DNA from: Actinotalea endophytica
GTDB taxonomy: Bacteria; Actinomycetota; Actinomycetes; Actinomycetales; Cellulomonadaceae
Direction of reading: 5' to 3'
DNA: 64,000 bases
NCBI RefSeq assembly: GCF_025717005.1
Contig: NZ_JAOVZU010000006.1
Location: 202,925-266,924, forward strand
Shown piece after piece: positions 1 to 8,480 of the stretch (within the stretch, counting starts at the first letter, position 1; each line of letters opens with the position of its first letter). Both the position numbers and the translations under genes were made by a program. Under the pieces are notes generated by a model, which saw only the letters and a program-made list of their open reading frames with translations, made no database searches and had not been told where the DNA came from.

Positions 1-736
1 CGTTCTCGACCGGAAGCATCGGTGCGCCCGCGGCGGCCCGGACCTGGTGGCCGACGCCGCCGACGGCCACCTCGGGACGCTCCGGGATGAACGTCGCGGT
101 GATCGCCGAGACCTCGGTCACGGGGTCGGCGAGCACGTACTGGGCGAGGTCGAAGCCGTGGCTGAGCAGGTCGCCGAGGACCCCGCTGCCGGCCTGGGCC
201 TTGACGAACCGCCAGGTGCGCGGCCCGGTCGGGTCCGCCGAGTAGTCGGCGTCGAGCCGGACCCGCACGTTGGTGACCCGGCCGAGCCGTCCGCTGCGGA
301 CGAGCTCGCGCAGGTGGTGGACGGCCGGGGCGTGCCGGTAGTTGAACCCCACTGCGGTCACCAGCTCGGCGGCGTCGACCGCCGCGGCGATCGCGCGCGA
401 GTCCGCCAGGCCGGCGCCCATCGGCTTCTCGATCCAGAACGGCTTGCCGGCGGCGGCCGCGGCCAGGGCGAACTCCTTGTGCAGGAAGTTCGGGGCGGCG
501 ATCGAGACGACGTCGACGGCGGGGTCGGCGAGCACCTCGCGGTAGTCGGTGGTGCTGCGGGTGTAGCCGAGCCGGTCGACCAGCCGCTGGGAGTTGGCCT
601 CGACCGTGTCGGCGACCACGACGAGCTCGGGCGAGACGCCGAGCTCGGGGTACTTGTCACCTACCGCGAGGTAGCCGCGCGAGTGCACGGTGCCCATCCA
701 GCCGGCCGAGATGAGGCCGACGCCGATGCGTGTCAT
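1..736 (-). CDS. Gfo/Idh/MocA family oxidoreductase (3' end cut by window edge)
   Basis: NAD(P)-dependent sugar or polyol dehydrogenase of the Gfo/Idh/MocA family. The reading frame opens at the ATG complementary to 734-736 and runs off the left edge, so about 245 residues are visible and the C-terminus is missing. The N-terminus carries a Rossmann glycine motif (GVGLISAGWMG) and the family's EKP motif appears as WIEKPMG. It is the third gene of a minus-strand operon (2776 to 1), 10 bases after the preceding dehydrogenase, so it probably acts in the same polyol pathway. The exact substrate cannot be read from the sequence. Confidence 0.85.
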   Translation of the reverse strand, partial: MTRIGVGLISAGWMGTVHSRGYLAVGDKYPELGVSPELVVVADTVEANSQRLVDRLGYTRSTTDYREVLADPAVDVVSIAAPNFLHKEFALAAAAAGKPFWIEKPMGAGLADSRAIAAAVDAAELVTAVGFNYRHAPAVHHLRELVRSGRLGRVTNVRVRLDADYSADPTGPRTWRFVKAQAGSGVLGDLLSHGFDLAQYVLADPVTEVSAITATFIPERPEVAVGGVGHQVRAAAGAPMLPVEN

Positions 737-746
737 GGGGACTCCT

Positions 747-1760
747 TCAGCTCTCGCGGATCTCGGCGATGGTGACGGGGCGGTGCTCGCGCATCGAGAT
801 GCCGCACGCCTCGGCGACGTACAGCGCCTCGAGCGCCTCGGCCGGCGTGCACGGGCTCGGGGCCCGACCGGCCGCGACGTCCACGAACGTGGCGAGCTCG
901 GCCCGGTACGCGGCCTCGAAGCGCTGGTGGTAGGTCTGGTAGGGCTCGGCCGGGGTCCAGGACAGGGCGGCCGGGTCCTCGGCGGTGACCAGCGGCGCGC
1001 GGTCGTCGAGCCCCACGAACCGGGAGTCGGCCGACCCGTGCAGCTCGAGGCGGACGTCGTGACCCGAGCCGTGGTAGCGCGTCGCGGAGACCAGCGCGGT
1101 CATCTCGTCGTCGTAGGTGATCAGCGCGTTGCAGGTGTCCACGTCGCCGCCGTCGCGGAAGAAGTCCGCGCCCATGTTCGAGCCGGTGCCCCAGACCGAG
1201 ACGGCCTGCCGCCCGGTGAGCCATGCGATCGCATCGACGTCGTGGATCGAGCAGTCCTTGAACAGCCCGCCCGAGGTCGGGATGTAGGCCGCGGGCGGGG
1301 GAGACACGTCGTACGTGGTCGCGTGCACGGTGTGCACGAACCCCAGCGACCCGCTCCGGTACGCGTCCCGTGCGGCGAGGTAGCCGGCGTCGAACCGGCG
1401 CTGGAAGCCGATCTGCACGGGCACGTCGGGGCGGGCGGCGGCGTGCTCGACGACCGCGCGCGTCGTGGGCACGTCGAGCGCGATCGGCTTCTCGGTGAAC
1501 ACCGCGACACCCGCGTCGAGCGCGCGGTGCAGCAGCGGAGCGTGGGCGGACGTGTTCGCAGTGATCACCACGCCGTCGACGCCCGCGCCGAACGCGTCGT
1601 CGGCCGAGACGTGAGTGGCCTTCGGGCTGATGGCGGCGAGGGCCGCCGCGCGGTCGGGGTCGCCGTCGGCCACCAGGAGCTCGGTCACGGCGTCGAGCGC
1701 GACCAGGCGGCGCGCGTGGGCCGCGCCGATCTGGCCGGCGCCGACGAGGGCGATGCGCAT
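747..1760 (-). CDS. Gfo/Idh/MocA family oxidoreductase, inositol-dehydrogenase-like
   Basis: A 337-residue cytosolic NAD(P)-dependent dehydrogenase of full family length. It shows the Rossmann motif GAGQIGAAHARR near the N-terminus, the cofactor/catalytic motif FTEKPIAL near residue 90, and the catalytic segment KDCSIHDVDAIAWL, with the Lys/Asp/His arrangement used by inositol dehydrogenases. The ATG at 1760 follows a purine-rich site and lies 20 bases after the preceding gene. It is the second of three consecutive dehydrogenases transcribed away from the LacI-type regulator. Myo- or scyllo-inositol is a plausible substrate, by family resemblance only. Confidence 0.88.
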   Translation of the reverse strand: MRIALVGAGQIGAAHARRLVALDAVTELLVADGDPDRAAALAAISPKATHVSADDAFGAGVDGVVITANTSAHAPLLHRALDAGVAVFTEKPIALDVPTTRAVVEHAAARPDVPVQIGFQRRFDAGYLAARDAYRSGSLGFVHTVHATTYDVSPPPAAYIPTSGGLFKDCSIHDVDAIAWLTGRQAVSVWGTGSNMGADFFRDGGDVDTCNALITYDDEMTALVSATRYHGSGHDVRLELHGSADSRFVGLDDRAPLVTAEDPAALSWTPAEPYQTYHQRFEAAYRAELATFVDVAAGRAPSPCTPAEALEALYVAEACGISMREHRPVTIAEIRES

Positions 1761-1780
1761 GGGTCCTCCTCGCGGACGGG

Positions 1781-2776
1781 TCAGTGCTCGATGCGGACCG
1801 GTCGCCCGGTGCGCAGGGACTCGGTGGCGGCCTCGGCGACGCGCTGCGCGATCAGCCCGTCCTCGAGCGACGGCTCGGGTGCGACGCCCGCGTCGAGGGC
1901 CGACACGAACGCGTCGAGCGCCGCGGGGTACGTCGCGGCCATCCGTTCGAACCAGCCGGTGTCGATGCCGGTGCTCGTCACGGTGCCGGTCGTGTACCGG
2001 GACACGGCGCCGGTCCGGACGCGGCCGGACTCGACCATGCCTGCGGAGCCGGCCACCTCGATCCGCTCGTCGTAGCCGTAGGCGGTCCGGCGTGCGGAGT
2101 CGATCTGGCACAGGGCGCCGTTGCTCAGGCGCAGGGTCGCGACCGACGTGTCGACGTCGGGGACGTCGGCGACCGCCGGGTCCGCGAGCGCTGCCCCGGC
2201 GACGTAGACCTCGACCGGCTCGAGCCCGGTGATCCAGCGCAGCAGGTCGAAGAAGTGCACCGTCTGGTCGCGCAGCTGGCCGCCGGAGACCGCGAGGTAG
2301 GACAGCGGGGGAAGCGACGGTCCGCGGCTGGTCATCTGGACGAGCTCCACGGCGCCGACCTCGCCGGCGCGGACCGCGTCGTGCAGCGCACGGTGGTTGG
2401 CGTCGAACCGTCGGTTGAAGTCGACCATGGCCGGGATGCCCGAGGCCCGCACGGCGTCGACCGCGCGCTCGGCGGTGGCCAGCGACAGGTCGATCGGCTT
2501 CTCGCACAGCACGGCCTTGTCCGCGCGCGCGGCGGCGTGCAGCACGGCGGCGTGGGTGTCGGTCGAGGACGCGATCAGGACGGCGTCGACCTGGGGGTCG
2601 GCGAAGACGGTCGCCACGTCGGCCGTGGCCGCGGCGCCGGTGCCGGCGGCCAGCGCGCGCGCCCGGGCGAGGTCGGGGTCCGCGACGGTCCGCAGCTCGA
2701 CGCCGGGGTGCGCGGCGAGGGAGCGCGCGTGGACCGCGCCGATGAAGCCGGCGCCGACGAGGGCGAACCTGTGCAC
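1781..2776 (-). CDS. Gfo/Idh/MocA family oxidoreductase, IolG-like
   Basis: A 331-residue NAD(P)-dependent dehydrogenase and the first gene of the minus-strand operon. The GTG start at 2776 is preferred because GGAAGGGAT lies just upstream and the Rossmann motif (ALVGAGFIGAVHARS) begins four residues later. CEKPIDL and the catalytic stretch RDQTVHFFDLLRW match the inositol 2-dehydrogenase group. A 12-base perfect palindrome lies 58 bases upstream, between this gene and the divergent LacI-family gene, so repression by that regulator is likely. IolG-type activity on myo-inositol or D-chiro-inositol is an inference. Confidence 0.88.
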   Translation of the reverse strand: MHRFALVGAGFIGAVHARSLAAHPGVELRTVADPDLARARALAAGTGAAATADVATVFADPQVDAVLIASSTDTHAAVLHAAARADKAVLCEKPIDLSLATAERAVDAVRASGIPAMVDFNRRFDANHRALHDAVRAGEVGAVELVQMTSRGPSLPPLSYLAVSGGQLRDQTVHFFDLLRWITGLEPVEVYVAGAALADPAVADVPDVDTSVATLRLSNGALCQIDSARRTAYGYDERIEVAGSAGMVESGRVRTGAVSRYTTGTVTSTGIDTGWFERMAATYPAALDAFVSALDAGVAPEPSLEDGLIAQRVAEAATESLRTGRPVRIEH

Positions 2777-2833
2777 GGGATCCCTTCCGGGCGCGACGGT
2801 GAGCGAGGTGGGTCGATGCCGACCGATCGCTTG

Positions 2834-2845
2834 TGGACCGGTCCA
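2834..2845. promoter_or_regulatory. Putative LacI-family operator
   Basis: A perfect 12-base palindrome, TGGACCGGTCCA, with the central CpG typical of LacI-family operators. It lies in the 132-base gap between the divergent dehydrogenase operon and the LacI-type gene. Autoregulation plus repression of the operon is inferred. Confidence 0.6.
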
Positions 2846-2908
2846 TCGATCGTCCAAACTAGAGGCCGGAGGCGGTAGTGTCAAGGCCGTCGTACGGAGG
2901 GAGGGGCG

Positions 2909-3961
2909 GTGCCTGGACCGACGATCCGCACGGTCGCCGAGCGGGCCGGGGTGTCGAAGTCCCTGGTCTCCCTCGTGCTGCGCGACTCGCCGCACGTCAG
3001 CCCCGAACGCCGGGCCGCGGTGCTCGCAGCGATCGAGGAGCTCGGCTACCGGCCGCACGCCGCGGCCCGGGCGCTGTCCGAGTCGCGGGCGCGCGCGGTC
3101 GGCGTCCTCGTGGACGACCTGCGCAACCCGTGGTACCTCGGCGCGCTCGAGGGCCTGCAGAGCGTGCTCGGCCGCGCGGGCCTGCAGGTGCTGCTCGCCG
3201 ACCACCGACTGGACGTCGCCGGCGGCGAGACGTTCGTGCGCAGCATGCTCGAGATGCGCGCGGACGGGATCGTGCTGGTCGGCTCGCTGCAGCCGTCGCG
3301 GGCGATCGAGGAGGTGGCCCGTGCGCTGCCCACCGTGGTGCTCGGCAACCGCGACCTCGACCTGCCCGGCGTCCTGACCGTCGCCGCGGACGACGCGGTC
3401 GGGGACCGCTTGGCGGTCGAGCACCTCGTGGCCCTCGGGCACCGTCGGATCGCCGCGGTCGGCGTCACCTCGACCACGGTCGGCCGGATCCGGCTGGACG
3501 CCTATCGCCGGTCGATGAGCGCCGTCGGCCTCGACGAGCACGTCGCGGTCGAGGTCGACGAACCCACCGAGGACGGCGGGTACCGCGCCGCGATCCGGCT
3601 GCTCGGCTCGAGCCCGCGGCCGACGGCGGTGGTCTGCTACAACGACATGACGGCGCTCGGCGCGATGTCCGCCGCGCGCGACCTCGGGCTGTCGGTGCCC
3701 GACGACCTGTCCGTGATCGGGTACGACAACACCCACCTCGCCGGGTTGCGGCACATCGACCTGGCGAGCGTGGACCTCGCGTCGCGGGAGATCGGCGAAC
3801 GGGCCGCCCGCGCGCTGCTCGTCGCCCGCGGGGCCGGCAGCCCGGTCGGCGCTCGGGGCGAGGGTGACGGCGACGGCGTGGCGTCGCGGGCGGGCGGTCT
3901 CGAGCTCGTCCCACCGCGGCTCGTGGTGCGCGGCTCGGTGGGGCCCGCACCATCCGCCTGA
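2909..3961 (+). CDS. LacI family transcriptional regulator
   Basis: A 350-residue DNA-binding repressor. The N-terminal helix-turn-helix (TVAERAGVSKSLVSLVLRD) begins near residue 7 and is followed by the hinge helix and a periplasmic-binding-protein-like effector domain (GVLVDDLRNPWYLG; VIGYDNTHLAG). The GTG start at 2909 has a strong GGAGGGAGGGG site. It is transcribed away from three sugar or inositol dehydrogenases and lies upstream of the second half of the cluster. A glycine/alanine-rich insertion near residues 308-328 makes it slightly longer than usual. The effector is probably a cyclitol or sugar, but this cannot be determined here. Confidence 0.92.
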   Translation: MPGPTIRTVAERAGVSKSLVSLVLRDSPHVSPERRAAVLAAIEELGYRPHAAARALSESRARAVGVLVDDLRNPWYLGALEGLQSVLGRAGLQVLLADHRLDVAGGETFVRSMLEMRADGIVLVGSLQPSRAIEEVARALPTVVLGNRDLDLPGVLTVAADDAVGDRLAVEHLVALGHRRIAAVGVTSTTVGRIRLDAYRRSMSAVGLDEHVAVEVDEPTEDGGYRAAIRLLGSSPRPTAVVCYNDMTALGAMSAARDLGLSVPDDLSVIGYDNTHLAGLRHIDLASVDLASREIGERAARALLVARGAGSPVGARGEGDGDGVASRAGGLELVPPRLVVRGSVGPAPSA

Positions 3962-4055
3962 GGACGTCGGGGGCCCGGCCGGTCGGTGGGACCAAGGCCC
4001 CGCGACCCGGGTCCCGTCCCGCCGTTCTCGCCGCTTCCTCGAACGCAGACGAACG

Positions 4056-4069
4056 TATGTCCAGACATA
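4056..4069. promoter_or_regulatory. Inverted repeat, GntR/HutC-type operator candidate
   Basis: The six-base arms TATGTC and GACATA are separated by CA. The pattern resembles operators of HutC-type GntR regulators (related to TTGTCTAGACAA). It ends four bases before the TTGACA box, a good position for repression. No GntR gene is present in the window, and the sequence differs from the LacI palindrome at 2834. Confidence 0.45.
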
Positions 4070-4072
4070 TTC

Positions 4073-4101
4073 TTGACAGCCCATGCGGTCGCGGATAACG
4101 A
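4073..4101 (+). promoter_or_regulatory. Promoter of the isomerase-dehydrogenase operon
   Basis: A perfect -35 TTGACA at 4073-4078 is followed, 15-18 bases on, by an A/T-rich stretch (GATAACGAT, 4094-4102) that can serve as the -10 box. This is one of the few canonical SigA-like promoters in the window and implies a long 5' UTR of about 270 bases. Confidence 0.5.
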
Positions 4102-4222
4102 TGAGCACGAACCCGGGGCGGCGCGTGCGACACCCGACCGAGCGCCCGGGTCCGGCGGCCATCCGGCCGCCGGGAGGCGGCCGAGTCCGGGTCCAGCGTG
4201 GGACCCGGGGGGAGTCGAGGAC

Positions 4223-4345
4223 GACGTGGCTCTCGCGCTTCTGCGCCACCCGAGGACGGGCAGCGGCCCGCGCCTCGGCGCTGCGTCGGCAACCACCTGT
4301 CTCAGTGCACCCGGCCAGGAAGGTGAGCCCCGGCCGGGAGTGCCC
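4223..4345 (+). ncRNA. Structured 5' leader, possible SAM-clan riboswitch-like element
   Basis: The leader folds locally. GACG...CAGCG (4255-4265) pairs with CGCTG/CGTC (4279-4287), immediately followed by CGGCAACC. CACCT (4294-4298) can pair with AGGTG (4321-4325). An asymmetric P2-like stem followed by CGGCAACC and an ACC...AGGAAGGTG arm recalls the SAM-I/SAM-IV riboswitch core, but the downstream conserved bases are not clearly present and the next gene is not obviously a sulfur gene. The identification is tentative. Confidence 0.3.
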
Positions 4346-4377
4346 GCACGCTCACACCACCCAGGGAAGAGGAACAC

Positions 4378-5304
4378 ATGAGCAAGGCGCGCAACACCGA
4401 TCCTCGGTACTCGAAGCTGGCGATCGGGGTCTGCCCGGACCAGTGGGGCGTCTGGTTCCCGGAGGACCCGCAGCAGATCCCGTGGCGGACCGCACTGGCC
4501 GAGATGGCCGAGGCGGGCTTCGAGCTGATGGAGACCGGGCCGTTCGGGTACTTCCCGAAGGACCCCAAGGAGCTCCAGAAGGTGATGGACGAGTTCGGCT
4601 TCAAGGTGGTCGCCGGCACCGGGTGGGGCATCCTGCACAAGCCCGAGGTGTGGGCCGAGACCGAGGCCTTCTTCCGCCAGGTCGCCGAGACCCACGCCGC
4701 CGTCGGCGCGGAGTACATCGTCCACCTGCCCCCGATGTTCCGCGACGAGCACACCGGCGACTTCACCGACGAGCGCGTGCTGACCGGGGACAACTGGAAG
4801 GCCTACGTGGACAACGCCAACCGGCTCGGGCAGATCCTGCTCGACGAGTACGGCCTCAAGATGGCGCTGCACCCGCACGGCGACTCGCACATCGAGACCC
4901 CCGAGGACATCGACAAGATCTTCGCCGCGACCGACCCGACCTACGTCAACCTGTGCCTGGACACCGGCCACATCGTCTACGGCGGCGGCGACCCGATCGA
5001 GATGATCAAGAAGTACCCCGAGCGGATCGCGTACGTGCACATCAAGGCGTTCGACGAGGACATCACCAAGCAGGCCCACGACGAGGACTGGCCGTTCGTC
5101 AAGGCCGTCGCTGCCGGCGCCTCGGTGCGTCCGCCGGCCGGTGCGCCCGACATGCAGGAGCTGGTCGACGCGCTCGCCGACCTGGACAAGGACATGTACG
5201 TCGTGTGCGAGCAGGACCTGTACCCCTGCGACCCGCGCCTGCCGCTGCCCAACGCCGTGATGACCCGCCAGTACCTGGCGTCGGTCGGTCTCGGCCTGCT
5301 CTGA
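4378..5304 (+). CDS. Sugar phosphate isomerase/epimerase, IolE-like TIM barrel
   Basis: A 308-residue xylose-isomerase-like TIM-barrel protein (AP endonuclease family 2). The N-terminal strand KLAIGVCPDQWG and the segment EMAEAGFELMETGPFG resemble IolE (2-keto-myo-inositol dehydratase) and related isomerases. Metal-ligand candidates are seen in MALHPHGDSH, CLDTGHI and YVHIKAFD, a typical divalent-metal set. The ATG at 4378 has a GGGAAGAGG site. It is followed by a dehydrogenase 33 bases downstream, so the pair is probably co-transcribed. A dehydratase or epimerase step after inositol oxidation is likely, but the exact reaction is inferred. Confidence 0.85.
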   Translation: MSKARNTDPRYSKLAIGVCPDQWGVWFPEDPQQIPWRTALAEMAEAGFELMETGPFGYFPKDPKELQKVMDEFGFKVVAGTGWGILHKPEVWAETEAFFRQVAETHAAVGAEYIVHLPPMFRDEHTGDFTDERVLTGDNWKAYVDNANRLGQILLDEYGLKMALHPHGDSHIETPEDIDKIFAATDPTYVNLCLDTGHIVYGGGDPIEMIKKYPERIAYVHIKAFDEDITKQAHDEDWPFVKAVAAGASVRPPAGAPDMQELVDALADLDKDMYVVCEQDLYPCDPRLPLPNAVMTRQYLASVGLGLL

Positions 5305-5337
5305 GATCTGATCAGCCTCGATCAAGGGAGATCGACC

Positions 5338-6348
5338 ATGACCGTTCGCATCGGCATCATCGGCCCGGGAGGGATGGGCAAGGCCCACATCGACCGGATC
5401 GTCAACGAGCTGGCCGGTGGCCAGGTGGTCGCGGTGTTCGACGTGGACGCCGCCAATGCCGCCGCGGTCGCCGGACCGCTCGGCGCGGCGGTGTACGCCT
5501 CCACGGACGAGCTGATCGGCGCCGCGGACGTCGACGCCGTGATGATCACCAGCGGCGGTCAGTTCCACGAGGCCGATCTGATCAAGACGATCGAGGCAGG
5601 CAAGCCGGTGTTCTGCGAGAAGCCGCTCACCAAGACCGCCGACGCGGCGGTCCGGGTGATGGCGGCCGAGCAGGCGGCGGGCAGGAAGCTCGTCACGGTG
5701 GGGTTCATGCGGCGCTTCGACCGCTCGTACAACGAGATGAAGGAGGTCCTCGACGCGCGTGAGCTCGGCGAGGCGATCCTGGTGCACAACCGGCACCGCA
5801 ACCCCACCGTGCCGGAGTCGTACACCGCGGACATGGCGATCAACGACACCGCGATCCACGAGATCGACACCATGCGGTGGCTGCTCGGTGAGGAGATCGT
5901 CAAGGTCCGGGTCGACAAGCCGAAGAAGACCACCAACCGGTTCCCGCACCTGCAGGACCCGCTGGTCATGGTGATGCAGACCGAGTCCGGTGTGCTGATC
6001 GACGACGAGGTCTTCGTCAACATCCAGTACGCGTACGACATCCGGTGCGAGCTCGTGCTCGAGTCCGGCACGGTCGAGCTGGCCGACCAGAACGTCATCT
6101 CCCGCCGGGACGCCCAGGGCGCCCGGAACCGGATGACGATGGATCACAACCAGCGGTTCCACCTGGCGTTCAACACCGAGCTCCAGCAGTGGATCAACGC
6201 GGTCGCCAAGGGCGAGCACACCGGGTCGTCCTCGTGGGACGGCTACGCCGCTGCCGTGGTCTGCGACGCAGGGGTCGCGTCGCTCGAGAGCGACGGCGAG
6301 GGCTGGGTCGAGGTCCAGCTGATGGCCAAGCCCGCGCTGTACGCCTGA
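5338..6348 (+). CDS. Gfo/Idh/MocA family oxidoreductase, inositol-dehydrogenase-like
   Basis: A 336-residue NAD(P)-dependent dehydrogenase. Motifs are the Rossmann segment [22 protein letters not shown] near residue 97 and the catalytic [13 protein letters not shown]. The ATG at 5338 has an AAGGGAG site. It is the second gene after the isomerase at 4378 and is closed by a strong hairpin at 6357. It is the fourth family member of the cluster and is divergent from the others, with [13 protein letters not shown] and a highly charged central region. Myo-inositol or scyllo-inositol is plausible but unproven. Confidence 0.88.
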   Translation: MTVRIGIIGPGGMGKAHIDRIVNELAGGQVVAVFDVDAANAAAVAGPLGAAVYASTDELIGAADVDAVMITSGGQFHEADLIKTIEAGKPVFCEKPLTKTADAAVRVMAAEQAAGRKLVTVGFMRRFDRSYNEMKEVLDARELGEAILVHNRHRNPTVPESYTADMAINDTAIHEIDTMRWLLGEEIVKVRVDKPKKTTNRFPHLQDPLVMVMQTESGVLIDDEVFVNIQYAYDIRCELVLESGTVELADQNVISRRDAQGARNRMTMDHNQRFHLAFNTELQQWINAVAKGEHTGSSSWDGYAAAVVCDAGVASLESDGEGWVEVQLMAKPALYA

Positions 6349-6356
6349 GGCAGGAC

Positions 6357-6385
6357 GGGCCGGCGCCCCCAGGGGGCGCCGGCCC
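6357..6385 (+). terminator. Hairpin terminator
   Basis: GGGCCGGCGCCCCC and its exact complement are separated by one A, giving about 13 paired bases just after the stop of the dehydrogenase. There is no U-tract, as is usual in high-GC actinobacteria. Confidence 0.7.
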
Positions 6386-6448
6386 CGGCCTCGTCGCTAC
6401 GCCGAATCGAAGGGGCGTGCCCTGGGCGATCTGGCCCTGGACCCGAAC

Positions 6449-7288
6449 ATGTACTACCCGGCGATGCCGGTGTCGCGGACGTTGTTCAAGGCGGCCGAGC
6501 TCGGGTACCGGTTCATCGAGATGTCGCCGAACGCCGAGGTGCACTTCTGGAAGCGGTACCCGAAGGCGGACAAGGACCTGATCGCCGAGCTGAACCAGGC
6601 CCAGGCCGCCTCCGGGGTGCGGATCCGCACGCTGAACCCGGTGTACAACTGGTCGAGCACCGACGAGGCCGAGCGTCAGGCGCAGGTGGGGGCGTTCCGC
6701 CGGCTGCTGGAGATCGCCGACGCGCTGGACGTGCGGCAGATCGCGAGCGAGTTCTCCGGCGACCCGAACACCCCGGTGGAGTGCGAGTACCAGTGGTACA
6801 AGTCGATCGGTGAGCTCGCGCCGACGTTCGAGAAGTACGGGATCCGGTTGACGATGGAGCCGCACCCGTACGACTTCGTCGAACGCCACGACGACGCGTA
6901 CTCGATCGTGCGCGGGACGGACCTGGACTGGATCGGGTACGAGTACTGCTGCCCGCACACCTTCCACCTCGACGACGGCGTCGGTGACGTCGCGCGGATG
7001 ATCACCTCCAGCGCGCCCAAGCTGTGGGAGGTGCACATGGCGAACGCGTTCAACCACAAGGCCAACGACGGCAACCGGTACATCATCAACCCACCGGGCG
7101 TGGACGCCCGGGTGCACCAGCACAACGAGATCGGCCTGGGCGACGTCCCGTTCGACACCGTGTTCCAGACCCTGCGCGACATCTCCTTCGACGGCGTCGT
7201 GTCGGTGTGCGTGTTCGGCTGGCACGAACGCGCCGACCAGATCCACACCGCGATGCGCGAGCGCATCGAGTCCGAGCTCGGCGGCTGA
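6449..7288 (+). CDS. Sugar phosphate isomerase/epimerase, TIM barrel
   Basis: A xylose-isomerase-like TIM-barrel protein of at least 279 residues. Metal-site candidates lie in LTMEPHPYDFV, EVHMANAFNHKA and CVFGWHE. The first in-frame ATG is 6449, but it has no ribosome-binding site and lies inside what looks like the first strand (LALDPNMYY). An AAGGGG site at 6410-6415 sits six bases before an in-frame CTG at 6422, which would add MGDLALDPN, so translation may begin at that CTG. No ATG, GTG or TTG is in frame between that site and 6449. The function is an isomerase, epimerase or dehydratase in the same polyol pathway. Confidence 0.82.
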   Translation: MYYPAMPVSRTLFKAAELGYRFIEMSPNAEVHFWKRYPKADKDLIAELNQAQAASGVRIRTLNPVYNWSSTDEAERQAQVGAFRRLLEIADALDVRQIASEFSGDPNTPVECEYQWYKSIGELAPTFEKYGIRLTMEPHPYDFVERHDDAYSIVRGTDLDWIGYEYCCPHTFHLDDGVGDVARMITSSAPKLWEVHMANAFNHKANDGNRYIINPPGVDARVHQHNEIGLGDVPFDTVFQTLRDISFDGVVSVCVFGWHERADQIHTAMRERIESELGG

Positions 7289-7359
7289 CCCACGAACCCG
7301 GCGGCCGCGGCCGACTGCCACGCCGCACCAACCCCTCGAGTCCACGAAAGGACACCCAC

Positions 7360-8349
7360 ATGCTCAAGTTCGCGATCATCGGTGCAGGGCGGATCGGCGG
7401 CGTGCACGCGCGTGCCGTCGCAGGGCACCCGGCCGGCGAGCTCGCCCTCGTCGCCGACCCGGTCGGGGACGCGGCCGCGCGTCTCGCGGCGGGCTACGGC
7501 GCCGCGTCGACCACCGATGTGGCCGACGTCTTCGCGTCGGACGTCGACGCGGTGATCGTCGGCTCGCCGACCCCGTTCCACGTCGACCAGATCATCGCGG
7601 CGGTCGAGGCCGGCAAGGCCGTGCTCGCCGAGAAGCCGGTCGACCTCGACCTGGCGCGCGCCGACGAGTGCGTCGCGGCCGTGGGCGACCGTGCCGACCG
7701 CGTGATGCTGGGCTTCAACCGTCGCTTCGACCCCGGCTTCGCCGAGGTCCGGGCGCGGATCGACGCCGGCGAGATCGGTGAGGTCGAGCAGCTGACCATC
7801 ATCAGCCGCGACCCGGCCGCGCCGCCGGCCCAGTACCTGACGAACTCCGGCGGCATCTTCCGGGACATGACGATCCACGACCTCGACATGGCGCGCTTCC
7901 TGCTCGGCGACATCGTCGAGGTGACCGCGGTCGGGCAGAACTTCGCCGAGGACATCAAGGAGATCGGCGACTTCGACGGCGCGGTGCTCACGCTGCGCGG
8001 CGCGAACGGCGGCGTCGCGACGATCATCAACTCGCGGCACTGCGCCACCGGGTACGACCAGCGGGTCGAGGCGTTCGGCCCGCGGGGTTCGCTGCGCGCG
8101 GAGAACCACACCGCGACCCGCGTGCAGTTCTTCGGTGCGGAGGTCTCGGGTGCGTCGGGTCCGTACCTGAACTTCTTCCTCGAGCGGTACACCGAGGCGT
8201 ACGCGGCCGAGCTCGACCACTTCATCACGTCGATCGAGGCCGGCAAGGCGCCGTCGCCGTCGCTGTGGGACGGGCGCGAGGCGCTCGCCCTCGCCGACGC
8301 CGCGACCAGGTCGGCCCACTCGGGCGGCACCCCCGTCACCCTCGGCTGA
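7360..8349 (+). CDS. iolG: Inositol 2-dehydrogenase-like Gfo/Idh/MocA oxidoreductase
   Basis: A 329-residue NAD-dependent dehydrogenase, the best match in the cluster to the myo-inositol 2-dehydrogenase (IolG) subgroup. It has [25 protein letters not shown] and the characteristic [20 protein letters not shown], which includes the catalytic Asp and His. It would oxidise myo-inositol to scyllo-inosose with NAD+. The ATG at 7360 follows GAAAGGA. It is the last gene before the 15-base-pair hairpin at 8370. The isomerase gene lies 71 bases upstream, so the two are probably co-transcribed. The gene symbol is assigned by family resemblance. Confidence 0.75.
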   Translation: MLKFAIIGAGRIGGVHARAVAGHPAGELALVADPVGDAAARLAAGYGAASTTDVADVFASDVDAVIVGSPTPFHVDQIIAAVEAGKAVLAEKPVDLDLARADECVAAVGDRADRVMLGFNRRFDPGFAEVRARIDAGEIGEVEQLTIISRDPAAPPAQYLTNSGGIFRDMTIHDLDMARFLLGDIVEVTAVGQNFAEDIKEIGDFDGAVLTLRGANGGVATIINSRHCATGYDQRVEAFGPRGSLRAENHTATRVQFFGAEVSGASGPYLNFFLERYTEAYAAELDHFITSIEAGKAPSPSLWDGREALALADAATRSAHSGGTPVTLG

Positions 8350-8369
8350 CCGCCACCCACGTCGGCCAC

Positions 8370-8404
8370 GCGGGCCCCGACCGGACACCCCGGTCGGGGC
8401 CCGC
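8370..8404 (+). terminator. Hairpin terminator of the polyol cluster
   Basis: A perfect 15-base-pair stem (GCGGGCCCCGACCGG and its complement) with a five-base loop, 20 bases after the last dehydrogenase. Confidence 0.75.
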
Positions 8405-8480
8405 GGCGTCCGCGTCGGTCGCGCACCTGCGCGGACGGGGGCCGACAATGGTCGTCGGTCTGCCGAGGAGAGGGGGCGTG

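Larger units (their letters stand above)
3962..4377. other. Long intergenic region with promoter, operator and structured leader
   Basis: A 416-base gap without a convincing gene. It contains a GC-rich tail after the LacI gene, an inverted repeat at 4056-4069, a TTGACA -35 box at 4073, and a roughly 280-base transcribed leader with several GC-rich stems before the isomerase gene at 4378. Confidence 0.7.

Noticed and set aside
47-2878. Long plus-strand open frames opposite the dehydrogenases
   Set aside because: They are GC-rich antisense frames with Arg/Gly/Ala-heavy translations. The minus strand encodes clear dehydrogenase motifs.
4083-4377. Small coding gene in the leader of the isomerase operon
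   Set aside because: Possible frames lack ribosome-binding sites and have typical non-coding GC-driven composition. RNA stems explain the region better.
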